Positions 1 through 11,300 of a DNA stretch of 64,000 bases are shown here, piece by piece. A model generated the notes under the pieces. That model saw nothing but the letters and a program-made list of their open reading frames with translations, was not told where the DNA came from and made no database searches. Positions within the stretch are counted from its first letter, which is position 1, and the number at the start of each line of letters is the position of its first letter. Source of the DNA: Hydractinia symbiolongicarpus (lineage: Eukaryota; Cnidaria; Hydrozoa; Anthoathecata; Hydractiniidae); the NCBI RefSeq assembly GCF_029227915.1, contig NC_079885.1, positions 27,841,001 to 27,905,000 on the forward strand, read 5' to 3'. The position numbers were made by a program, and so were the translations under genes.

Positions 1-1780
1 CGCTGATGAAATAGAGACAGTTTCAAATGCTACATTTCATTGACTTTCTAACGGTATTAGTCCGTTTCAACTACAACGGTTGCGTCACATATTCGTACCA
101 ACATGTATTTAGTGAATTTTTTCCATTATTACTAAGTTGTATTGCTTTTGACAGTGAAACGATTCACTGTGGGACTTAATTGAAGTGATTCTGGACTGTG
201 ACCTTATAAATGTGATAAATGAGCCAATTGGATTCCAAGGAACAACATTTTTCCAAATTTAACATGATTGCTGGAATTCAGCGATTACACTCGGCCCAAT
301 GGCAGCGCTTCACTTAAAAATTTTTATAAAATAAGTCCTTTTTTACTGTGGGACCAATCCTAGCCGTTAGCGCGCGCTGAAGGAATAGAGACAGTTTCAA
401 ACACTACATTTCATTGACTTTTTACAGGTATCAGTCCGTTTCAACTACAACGGTTTTTGCACATATTCGTACCAACATGTATTTAGTGATTTTTTTCCGA
501 TATTACTAAGTTGCATTGCTTTTGACAGTGAAACGATTGCCTGTGGGACTTAATTGAAGTGATTCTGGACTGTGACCTTATAAATGTGATAGATGAGCCA
601 ATTGGATTCCAAGGAATAACATTCTTCTTAATTTGACATGATTTCTGCAATTCAGCGATTACACTCGGCCCAATGGTAGCGCTTCTCTTAAACATTTAGA
701 TCAAATAAGTCATAAATAACAGTGAAACGATTGACTGTGGGACTTAATTGAACTGGTATTGGACTTTGACCTCATAAATGTGATAAATGAGACAATTGGA
801 CCCAAGGAATAACATTCTTCTTAATTTGACATGATTGCTGGAATTTACCGATTTCGCTGGGCGCTGTGGTAGCGTTTTAAAAAAAAATTTAGATAAATAA
901 GTCTTTTTTTACTGTGGGACTAATCCTGACCGTTAGCAAGCGCTGAAGAAATAGAGACAGTTTCAAAAACTACATTTCATTGACTTTCTAACGGTGTCAA
1001 TCCGCTTAACTTACAACGGTTGCGTCACATATTCGTACCAACATGTATTTAGTGAATTTTTTCCATGATTACTAAGTTGTATTGCTTTTGACAGTGAAAC
1101 GATTGACTGTGGGACTTAATTGAAGTGATTCTGGACTGTGACCTTATAAATGTGATAAATGAGCCAATTGGATTCCAAGGAATAACATTTTCCCTAATTT
1201 GACATGATTGCTGGAATTCAGCGATTACACTCGGCCCTATGGTAGCGCTTCACTTAAAAATTTTTATAAAATAAGACCTTTTTTACTGTGGGACCAATCC
1301 TAGCCGTTAGCGCGCGCTGAAGAAATAGAGACAGTTTCAAACACTACATTTCATTGACTTTTTACAGGTATCAGTCCGTTTCAACTACAAAGGTTACGTC
1401 ACATATTCGTACCAACATGTATTTAGTGATTTTTTTCCGATATTACTAAGTTGCATTGCTTTTGACAGTGAAACGATTGCGTGTGGGACTTAATTGAAGT
1501 GATTCTGGACTGTGACCTTATAAATGTGATAGATGAGCCAATTGGATTCCAAGGAATAACATTCTTCTTAATTTGACATGATTTCTGCAATTCAGCGATT
1601 ACACTCGGCCCAATGGTAGCGCTTCTCTTAAAAATTTAGATAAAATAAGTCATTTTTTACTGTGGGACCAATCCTAGCCGTTAGCGCGGGCTGAAGAAAT
1701 AGAGACAGTTTCAAAAACTACATTTCATTGACTTTCTAACGGTGTCAATCCACTTAATTTACAACGGTTGCGTCACATAT
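1..1780 (+). repeat. Left copy of a partial higher-order repeat (partner 3873-5460)
   Basis: Bases 1-374 match 3873-4246 almost exactly (offset 3,872). Bases 941 to about 1780 match 4621 to about 5460 (offset 3,680). The 192-base difference between the two offsets equals the extra half unit present only in this copy at 375-940. A private variant, acggtttttgcacat, in the second unit of both copies (at about 436 and 4320) supports common descent. Similarity stops near 1780, where this copy has tttagtgaattt and the partner switches to tttagcgatagta. Confidence 0.8.
375..940 (+). repeat. Oversized chimeric unit (566 bp = 374 + 192)
   Basis: The unit runs normally from its hinge to aaataagtcat near 711. 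Instead of the usual T-tract and actgtgggaccaatcc it then jumps to aacagtgaaacg, which belongs about 150 bases into a unit, and continues to a normal unit end at 940. The tail is class B (gacaattggacccaagg, taccgatttcgctggg), whereas the front is class A. This is an illegitimate junction between two units out of register. The partner copy at 4247-4620 is intact, so the event came after that duplication or was lost from the other copy. Confidence 0.85.
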
Positions 1781-3119
1781 TCGTACCAACATGTATTTAG
1801 TGAATTTTTTCCATTATTACTAAGTTGTATTGCTTTTGACAGTGAAACGATTGACTGTGGGACTTAATTGAAGTGATTCTGGACTGTGACCTTATAAATG
1901 TGATAAATGGGCCAATTGGATTCCAAGGAATAACATTTTTCCTAATTTGACATGATTGCTGGAATTCAGCGATTACACTCGGCCCTATGGTAGCGCTTCA
2001 CTTAAAAATTTTATAAAATAAGTCCTTTTTACTGTGGGACCAATCCTAGCCGTTTGCCCGGGCTGAATAAATAGAGACAGTTTCAAAAACTACATATCAT
2101 TGACTTTCTGACGGTGTCAATCCGCTTGAATTACAACGGTTGCGTCACATATTCGTACCAACATGTATTTAGCGATATTTTTCTGATTTTACTAGGTTGC
2201 ATCGCTTTTAACAGTGAAATGATTGACTGTGGGACTTAATTGAAGTGATTCTGGACTGTGACCTTATAAATGTGATAAATGAGCCAATTGGACTCCAAGG
2301 AATAACATTCTTCTTAATTTGACATGAATGCTGCAATTCAGCGATTACACTCGGCCCAATAGTAGCGCTTCACTTAAAAATTGAGATAAAATAAGTCAAT
2401 TTTTACTGTGGGACCAATCCTAGCCGTCATCTGAAGAAATAGAGATAGTTTTAGAAGGTACATTTCAATGAATTTCTAACGGTATGATCGATTTGAGTTA
2501 CAATGGTTGAATCACATATTCGTACCAACATGTATTTAGTGATTTTTTTCCGATATTACTAAGTTGTGTCGCTTTTAACAGTGAAACGATTGACTGTGGG
2601 ACTTAATTGAAGTGATTCTGGACTGTGACCTTATAAATGTGATAAGTGAGCCAACTGGACCCCAAGAAATGACATTCTTCTTAATTTGACATGATTGCCG
2701 CAACTCAGCGATTACACTGGTCGCTGTTTGGAGCGCTTCATTAAAACATTTAGATAAATAAGTCATTTTTTACTGTGGGACAAATCCTAGCCGTTATCGC
2801 GCGCTGAAGAAATAGAGACAGTTTTAGAAGGTACATTTCAATGAATTTCTAACGGTATGAGTCCATTTGAGTTACAATGGTTGAATCACATATTCGTACC
2901 AACATGTATTTAGTGATTTTTTTCCGATATTACTAAGTTGTATCGATTTAACAGTGAAACGATTGACTGTGGGAGTTAATTGAAGTGATTCTGGACTGCG
3001 ACCTTATAAATGTGATAAATGAGCCAATTGGACTCCAAGGAATAACATTCTTCTTAATTTGACATGATTGCTGCAATTCAGCGATTACACTCGGCCCAAT
3101 GGTAGCGCTTCACTTAAAA

Positions 3120-3150
3120 ATTTAGATAAAATAAATCATTTTCAAAACAG
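3120..3150 (+). repeat. Deletion junction removing the hinge between two units
   Basis: After aaaatttagataaaataaat the sequence reads cattttcaaaacagtttc. The normal T-tract, actgtgggaccaatcc and the whole CpG hinge with cgctgaagaaatagaga are missing. The interval from the unit start at 2802 to the inferred next start (3131) is 329 bp, about 45 bp short. This is one of very few places in the window without a hinge. Confidence 0.8.
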
Positions 3151-4395
3151 TTTCAAATACTACATTTCATTGACTTTCTAACGGTATTAGTCCGTTTCAA
3201 CTACAACGGTTGCGTCACATTTTCGTACCAACATGTATTTAGTGAATTTTTTCCATTATTACTAAGTTGTATTGCTTTTGACAGTGAAACGATTCACTGT
3301 GGGACTTAATTGAAGTGATTCTGGACTGTGACCTTATAAATGTGATAAATGAGCCAATTGGATTCCAAGGAATAACATTTTTCCTAATTTGACATGATTG
3401 CTGGAATTCAGCGATTACACTCGGCCCTATGGTAGCGCTTCACTTAAAAATTTTTATAAAATAAGTCATTTTTTACTGTGGGACGAATCCTAGCCGTCAT
3501 CTGAAGAAATAGAGATAGTTTTAGAAGGTACATTTCAATGAATTTCTAACGGTATGAGTCGATTTGAGTTACAATGGTTGAATCACATATTCGTACCAAC
3601 ATGTAATTAGTGTTTTTTTTCCGATATTACTAAGTTGTATTGCTTTTAACAGTGAAACGATTGACTGTGGGACTTAATTGAAGTGATTCTGGATTGCGAC
3701 CTTATAAATGTGATAAATGAGCCAATTGGACTCCAAGGATTAACATTCTTCTTAATTTGACATGATTGCTGCAATTCAGCGATTACACTCGGTCCAATGG
3801 TAGCGCTTCACTTAAAAATTTAGATAAAATAAGTCATTTTTTACTGTGGGACCAATCCTAACCGTTAGCGCGCGCTGATGAAATAGAGACAGTTTCAAAT
3901 GCTACATTTCATTGACTTTCTAACGGTATTAGTCCGTTTCAACTACAACGGTTGCGTCACATATTCGTACCAACATGTATTTAGTGAATTTTTTCCATTA
4001 TTACTAAGTTGTATTGCTTTTGACAGTGAAACGATTCACTGTGGGACTTAATTGAAGTGATTCTGGACTGTGACCTTATAAATGTGATAAATGAGCCAAT
4101 TGGATTCCAAGGAACAACATTTTTCCAAATTTGACATGATTGCTGGAATTCAGCGATTACACTCGGCCCAATGGTAGCGCTTCACTTAAAAATTTTTATA
4201 AAATAAGTCCTTTTTTACTGTGGGACCAATCCTAGCCGTTAGCGCGCGCTGAAGAAATAGAGACAGTTTCAAACACTACATTTCATTGACTTTTTACAGG
4301 TATCAGTCCGTTTCAACTACAACGGTTTTTGCACATATTCGTACCAACATGTAATTAGTGTTTTTTTTCCGATATTACTAAGTTGTATTGCTTTT

Positions 4396-6260
4396 AACAG
4401 TGAAACGATTGACTGTGGGACTTGATTGAAGTGATTCTGGACTGTGACCTTATAAATGTGATAGATGAGCCAATTGGATTCCAAGGAATAACATTCTTCT
4501 TAATTTGACATGATTTCTGCAATTCAGCGATTACACTCGGCCCAATGGTAGCGCTTCTCTTAAACATTTAGATAAAATAAGTCATTTTTTACTGTGGGAC
4601 CAATCCTAGCCGTTAGCACGGGCTGAAGAAATAGAGACAGTTTCAAAAACTACATTTCATTGACTTTCTAACGGTGTCAATCCGCTTAACTTACAACGGT
4701 TGCGTCACATATTCGTACCAACATGTATTTAGTGAATTTTTTCCATTATTACTAAGTTGTATTGCTTTTGACATTGAAACGATTGACTGTGGGACTTAAT
4801 TGAAGTGATTCTGGACTGTTACCTTATAAATGTGATAAATGAGCCAATTGGATTCCAAGGAATAACATTTTTCCTAATTTGACATGATTGCTGGAATTCA
4901 GCGATTACACTCGGCCCTATGGTAGCGCTTCACCTAAAAATTTTTATAAAATAAGACCTTTTTTACTGTGGGACCAATCCTAGCCGTTAGCGCGCGCTGA
5001 AGAAATAGAGACAGTTTCAAACACTACATTTCATTGACTTTTTACAGGTATCAGTCCGTTTCAACTACAAAGGTTACGTCACATGTTCGTACCAACATGT
5101 ATTTAGTGATTTTTTTCCGATATTGCTAAGTTGCATTGCTTTTGACAGTGAAACGATTGCGTGTGGGACTTAATTGAAGTGATTCTGGACTGTGACCTTA
5201 TAAATGTGATAGATGAGCCAATTGGATTCCAAGGAATAACATTCTTCTTAATTTGACATGATTTCTGCAATTCAGCGATTACACTCGGGCCAATGGTAGC
5301 GCTTCTCTTAAAAATTTAGATAAAATAAGTCATTTTTTACTGTGGGACCAATCCTAGCCGTTAGCGCGGGCTGAAGAAATAGAGACAGTTTCAAAAACTA
5401 CATTTCATTGACTTTCTAACGGTGTCAATCCACTTAATTTACAACGGTTGCGTCACATATTCGTACCAACATGTCTTTAGCGATAGTATTCGGATATTAC
5501 TAGGTTGCACCGCTTTTAACAGTGAAAGTATTGACTGTGGGACTTAATTGAACTGGTATTGGACTTTGACCTCATAAATGTGATAAATGAGACAATTGGA
5601 CCCAAGGAATAACATTCTTCTTAATTTGACATGATTGCTGGAATTTACCGATTTCGCTGGGCGCTGTGGTAGCGTTTTAAAAAAAAGTTTAGATAAATAA
5701 TTCATTTTGTACTGTGGAACCAATCCTAGCCGTTAGCGCGCGATGAAGAAATAGAAACATTTTTAAAAACTACATATTATTAACTTTCTAACGGTGTCAA
5801 TCCGCTTGAATTACAACGGTTGCGTCACATATTCGTACCAACATGTATTTAGCGATATTTTTCTGATTTTACTAGGTTGCATCGCTTTTAACAGTGAAAG
5901 GATTGACTGTGGGACTTGATTGAACTGATTTTAGACTTTGACCTCATAAATGTGATAAATGAGACAATTGGACCCAAGAAATATCATTCTTCTTAATTTG
6001 ACATGATTGCTAGAATTTACCGATTTCGCTGGGCACTGTGGTAGCGCTTTATTTAAAATTTAGATAAATAAGTCTTTTTTTACTGTGGGACTAATCCTGA
6101 CCGTTAGCAAGCGCTGGAGAAATAGAGACATTCTCAAAAACTACATTTCATTGACTTCTTGGCGGTATCAATCTGTTTGAGTTACAACGGTTGAGTCACA
6201 TATTCGTACCAACGTGTATTTAGTGATATTCTTCCGATATTATTGAGTTATATCGCTTTT
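4396..6260 (+). repeat. 5-unit higher-order repeat, copy 1 (1,865 bp)
   Basis: This copy matches 6261-8125 base for base apart from about five to seven substitutions found by eye, such as cacctaaa against cacttaaa (near 4931), gaaagtatt against gaaaggatt (near 5526) and ttgagtcac against ttgcgtcac at the far end. The private variant gacattgaaac (near 4771 and 6636) is present in both. The left boundary is where similarity begins, around aacagtgaaacgatt, so it is accurate only to some tens of bases. Confidence 0.88.
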
Positions 6261-8125
6261 AACAGTGAAACGATTGCCTGTGGGACTTAATTGAAGTGAT
6301 TCTGGACTGTGACCTTATAAATGTGATAGATGAGCCAATTGGATTCCAAGGATTAACATTCTTCTTAATTTGACATGATTTCTGCAATTCAGCGATTACA
6401 CTCGGCCCAATGGTAGCGCTTCTCTTAAACATTTAGATAAAATAAGTCATTTTTTACTGTGGGACCAATCCTAGCCGTTAGCACGGGCTGAAGAAATAGA
6501 GACAGTTTCAAAAACTACATTTCATTGACTTTCTAACGGTGTCAATCCGCTTAACTTACAACGGTTGCGTCACATATTCGTACCAACATGTATTTAGTGA
6601 ATTTTTTCCATTATTACTAAGTTGTATTGCTTTTGACATTGAAACGATTGACTGTGGGACTTAATTGAAGTGATTCTGGACTGTTACCTTATAAATGTGA
6701 TAAATGAGCCAATTGGATTCCAAGGAATAACATTTTTCCTAATTTGACATGATTGCTGGAATTCAGCGATTACACTCGGCCCTATGGTAGCGCTTCACTT
6801 AAAAATTTTTATAAAATAAGACCTTTTTTACTGTGGGACCAATCCTAGCCGTTAGCGCGCGCTGAAGAAATAGAGACAGTTTCAAACACTACATTTCATT
6901 GACTTTTTACAGGTATCAGTCCGTTTCAACTACAAAGGTTACGTCACATGTTCGTACCAACATGTATTTAGTGATTTTTTTCCGATATTGCTAAGTTGCA
7001 TTGCTTTTGACAGTGAAACGATTGCGTGTGGGACTTAATTGAAGTGATTCTGGACTGTGACCTTATAAATGTGATAGATGAGCCAATTGGAATCCAAGGA
7101 ATAACATTCTTCTTAATTTGACATGATTTCTGCAATTCAGCGATTACACTCGGGCCAATGGTAGCGCTTCTCTTAAAAATTTAGATAAAATAAGTCATTT
7201 TTTACTGTGGGACCAATCCTAGCCGTTAGCGCGGGCTGAAGAAATAGAGACAGTTTCAAAAACTACATTTCATTGACTTTCTAACGGTGTCAATCCACTT
7301 AATTTACAACGGTTGCGTCACATATTCGTACCAACATGTCTTTAGCGATAGTATTCGGATATTACTAGGTTGCACCGCTTTTAACAGTGAAAGGATTGAC
7401 TGTGGGACTTAATTGAACTGGTATTGGACTTTGACCTCATAAATGTGATAAATGAGACAATTGGACCCAAGGAATAACATTCTTCTTAATTTGACATGAT
7501 TGCTGGAATTTACCGATTTCGCTGGGCGCTGTGGTAGCGTTTTAAAAAAAAGTTTAGATAAATAATTCATTTTGTACTGTGGAACCAATCCTAGCCGTTA
7601 GCGCGCGATGAAGAAATAGAAACATTTTTAAAAACTACATATTATTAACTTTCTAACGGTGTCAATCCGCTTGAATTACAACGGTTGCGTCACATATTCG
7701 TACCAACATGTATTTAGCGATATTTTTCTGATTTTACTAGGTTGCATCGCTTTTAACAGTGAAAGGATTGACTGTGGGACTTGATTGAACTGATTTTAGA
7801 CTTTGACCTCATAAATGTGATAAATGAGACAATTGGACCCAAGAAATATCATTCTTCTTAATTTGACATGATTGCTAGAATTTACCGATTTCGCTGGGCA
7901 CTGTGGTAGCGCTTTATTTAAAATTTAGATAAATAAGTCTTTTTTTACTGTGGGACTAATCCTGACCGTTAGCAAGCGCTGGAGAAATAGAGACATTCTC
8001 AAAAACTACATTTCATTGACTTCTTGGCGGTATCAATCTGTTTGAGTTACAACGGTTGCGTCACATATTCGTACCAACGTGTATTTAGTGATATTCTTCC
8101 GATATTATTGAGTTATATCGCTTTT
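6261..8125 (+). repeat. 5-unit higher-order repeat, copy 2 (1,865 bp)
   Basis: This is the direct tandem partner of 4396-6260. It ends near 8130: copy 1 continues cgattgcctgtggg into its own downstream unit, whereas this copy continues cgattgactctggg. The identity of roughly 99.7% marks a recent duplication. Confidence 0.88.
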
Positions 8126-8350
8126 AACAGTGAAACGATTGACTCTGGGACTTAATTGAAGTAACTTTGGACTGTGACCTTATAAATGTGATAGGTGAGC
8201 CAACTGGACCTCAAGAAATGACATTCTTCTTAATTTGACATGATTTCTGCAATTCAGCGATTACACTCGGCCCTATGGTAGCGCTTTACTTAAAAATTTT
8301 TATAAAATAAGTCCTTTTTTACTGTGGGACCAATCCTAGCCGTTAGCCCT

Positions 8351-11300
8351 CGCTGAAGAAATAGAGACAGTTTCCAACACTACATTTCATTGACTTTTTA
8401 CAGGTATCAGTCCGTTTCAACTACAACGGTTACGTCACATATTCGTACCAACATGTATTTAGTGATTTTTTTCCGATATTACTAAGTTGAATTGCTTTTG
8501 ACAGTGAAACGATTGCCTGTGGGACTTAATTGAAGTGATTCTGGACTGTGACCTTATAAATGTGATAGATGAGCCAATTGGATTCCAAGGAATAACATTC
8601 TTCTTAATTTGACATGATTTCTGCAATTCAGCGATTACACTCGGCCCAATGGTAGCGCTTCTCTTAAAAATTTAGTTAAAATAAGTCATTTTTTACTGTG
8701 GGACCAATCCTAGCCGTTAGCGCGGGCTGAAGAAATAGAGACAGTTTCAAAAACTACATTTCATTGACTTTCTAACGGTGTCAATCCGCTTAACTTACAA
8801 CGGTTGCGTCACATATTCGTACCAACATGTATTTAGTGAATTTTTTCCATTATTACTAAGTTGTATTGCTTTTGACAGTGAAACGATTGACTGTGGGACT
8901 TAATTGAAGTGATTCTGGACTGTGACCTTATAAATGTGATAAATGAGCCAATTGGATTCCAAGGAATAACATTTTTCCTAATTTGACATGATTGCTGGAA
9001 TTCAGCGATTACACTCGGCCCTATGGTAGCGGTTCACTTAAAAATTTTATAAAATAAGTCCTTTTTACTGTGGGACCAATCCTAGCCGTTTGCGCGGGCT
9101 GAATAAATAGAGACAGTTTCAAAAACTACATATCATTGACTTTCTAACGGTGTCAATCCGCTTAACTTACAACGGTTGCGTCACGTATTCGTACCAACAT
9201 GTATTTAGTGATTCTTTTCCGATATTTCTAAGTTGTATTTTTTTTGACAGTGAAACGATTGACTGTGGGACTTGATTGAAGTGATTCTGTACTGTGACCT
9301 TATAAATGTAATAAATGAGCCAATTGGACTCCAAGGAATAACATTCTTCTTAATTTGAAATGATTGCTGGAATTCAGCGTTTACACTCGGCCCTATGGTA
9401 GCGCTTCACTTAAAAATTTATATAAAATAAATCATTTCTTACTGTGGGACCAATCCTGGCCGTTAGCACGCGCTGAATAAATAGGAACAGTTTCAAAGAC
9501 TACATTTCATTGACCTTCTGGCGGTATAAATCCGTTTGACTTACAACGGTTGCGTCACATATTCGTACCAACATGTATTTAGCGATAGTATTCGGATATT
9601 ACTAGGTTGCACCGCTTTTAACAGTGAAAGGATTGACGGTGGGACTTAATTGAACTGGTATTGCACTTTGACCTCCTAAATGTGATAAATAAGACAATTG
9701 GACCCAAGGAATAACATTCTTCTTAATTTGACATGATTGCTGGAATTTACCGATTTCGCTGTGCGCTGTGGTAGCGTTTTAAAAAAAAGGTTAGATAAAT
9801 AAGTCATTTTGTACTGTGGAACCAATCCTAGCCGTTAGCGCGCGATGAAGAAATAGAAACATTTTTAAAAACTACATATTATTAACTTTCTGACGGTGTC
9901 AATCCGCTTGAATTATAACGGTTGCGTCACATATTCGTACCAACATGTATTTAGCGATATTTTTCTGATTTTACTAGGTTGCATCGCTTTTAACAGTGAA
10001 AGGATTGACTGTGAGACTTGATTGAACTGATTTTAGACTTTTACCTCATAAATGTGATAAATGAGACAATTGGACCCAAGAAATATCATCCTTCTTAATT
10101 TGACATGATTGCTAGAATTTACCGATTTCGCTGGGCACTGTGGTAGCGCTTCACTTAAAAATTTATACAAAATAAGTCATTTTTTACTGTGGGACCAATC
10201 CTGGCCGTTAGCACGCGCTGAAGAAATAGAGACATTCTCAAAGACTACATTTCATTGACTTTCTGGCGGTATAAATCCGTTTGAGTTACAACGGTTGCGT
10301 CACAAATTCGTACCAACATGTATTTAGTGATATTTTTCCGATATTATTAAGTTATATATCGCTTTTAACAGTGAAACGATTGACTCTGGGACTTAATTGA
10401 AAAAACTTTGGACTGTGACCTAATAAATGTGATAAGTGAGCCAACTGGAACCCAAGAAATAACATTCTTCTTAATTTGACATTATTTCCCCAACTCAGCG
10501 ATTACACTGGGCGCTGTTTGGAGCGCTTCATTTAAAAATATAGATAAATGAGTCATTTTTTTTGTGGGACGAATCCTAGCCGTTAGCGCACGCTGAAGAA
10601 AGAGAGACAGTTTTAAAAACTACATCTCATTGACTCTGTAACGGTATCAGTCCGTTTCAATTACAACGGTTGCGTCACATATTCATACCAACATGTATTT
10701 AGCGATATTTTTCTGATTTTACTAGGTTGCATCGCTTTTAGCAGTGAAAGGATTGACTGTGGGACTTGATTGAACTGATTTTGGACTTTGACCTCATAAA
10801 TGTGATAAATGAGACAATTGGACCCAAGAAATATCATTCTTCTTAATTTGACATGATTGCTAGAATTTACCGATTTCGCTGGGCACTGTGGTAGCGCTTT
10901 ATTTAAAATTTAGATAAATAAGTCTTTTTTTACTGTGGGACTAATCCTGACCGTTAGAAAGCGCTGAAGAAATAGAGACATTCTCAAAAACTACATTTCA
11001 TTGACTTTTTGGCGGTATCAATCTGTTTGAGTTACAACGGTTGCGTCACATATTCGTACCAACGTGTATTTAGTGATATTCTTCCGATATTATTGAGTTA
11101 TATCGCTTTTAACAGTGAAACGATTGACTCTGGGACTTAATTGAAGTAACTTTGGACTGTGACCTTATAAATGTGATAGGTGACCCAACTAGACCTCAAG
11201 AAATGACATTCTTCTTAATTTGACATGATTGCCGCAACTCAGCGATTACACTGGTCGCTGTTTGGAGCGCTTCATTTAAAAATTTAGATAAATAAGCGAT

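Larger units (their letters stand above)
1..3872 (+). repeat. Left-edge block of 10 unit starts with two rearranged junctions
   Basis: Units start at 1, 375, 941, 1315, 1689, 2061, 2429, 2802, 3131 and 3499. Most are class A (gccaattgga, cactcggccc). The interval 375-940 is an oversized chimera and the 2802 unit loses its 3' end; both are listed separately. The hinge at 2429 and 3499 is shortened to cgtcatctgaag, lacking the six-base gcgcgc-type core. Parts of this block recur from 3873 onwards, so it is the left copy of a partial higher-order repeat. Confidence 0.9.
3873..8350 (+). repeat. Block of 12 units containing a tandem 5-unit duplication
   Basis: Units start at 3873, 4247, 4621, 4995, 5369, 5741, 6112, 6486, 6860, 7234, 7606 and 7977. 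Lengths are 374, 374, 374, 374, 372, 371, and then the series repeats. Within each 5-unit period three class A units are followed by two class B units (start motif cgatgaagaaatagaaac, then a tggagaaatag type). The period is 1,865 bp. Confidence 0.9.

Noticed and set aside
1-30. CTGATGA near the unit start, as in a hammerhead ribozyme core
   Set aside because: The usual unit reads ctgaaga; the GAAA box and the paired stems needed for the fold are not present downstream. It is a chance variant in a few units (1, 3873, 13574, 19917, 21784).
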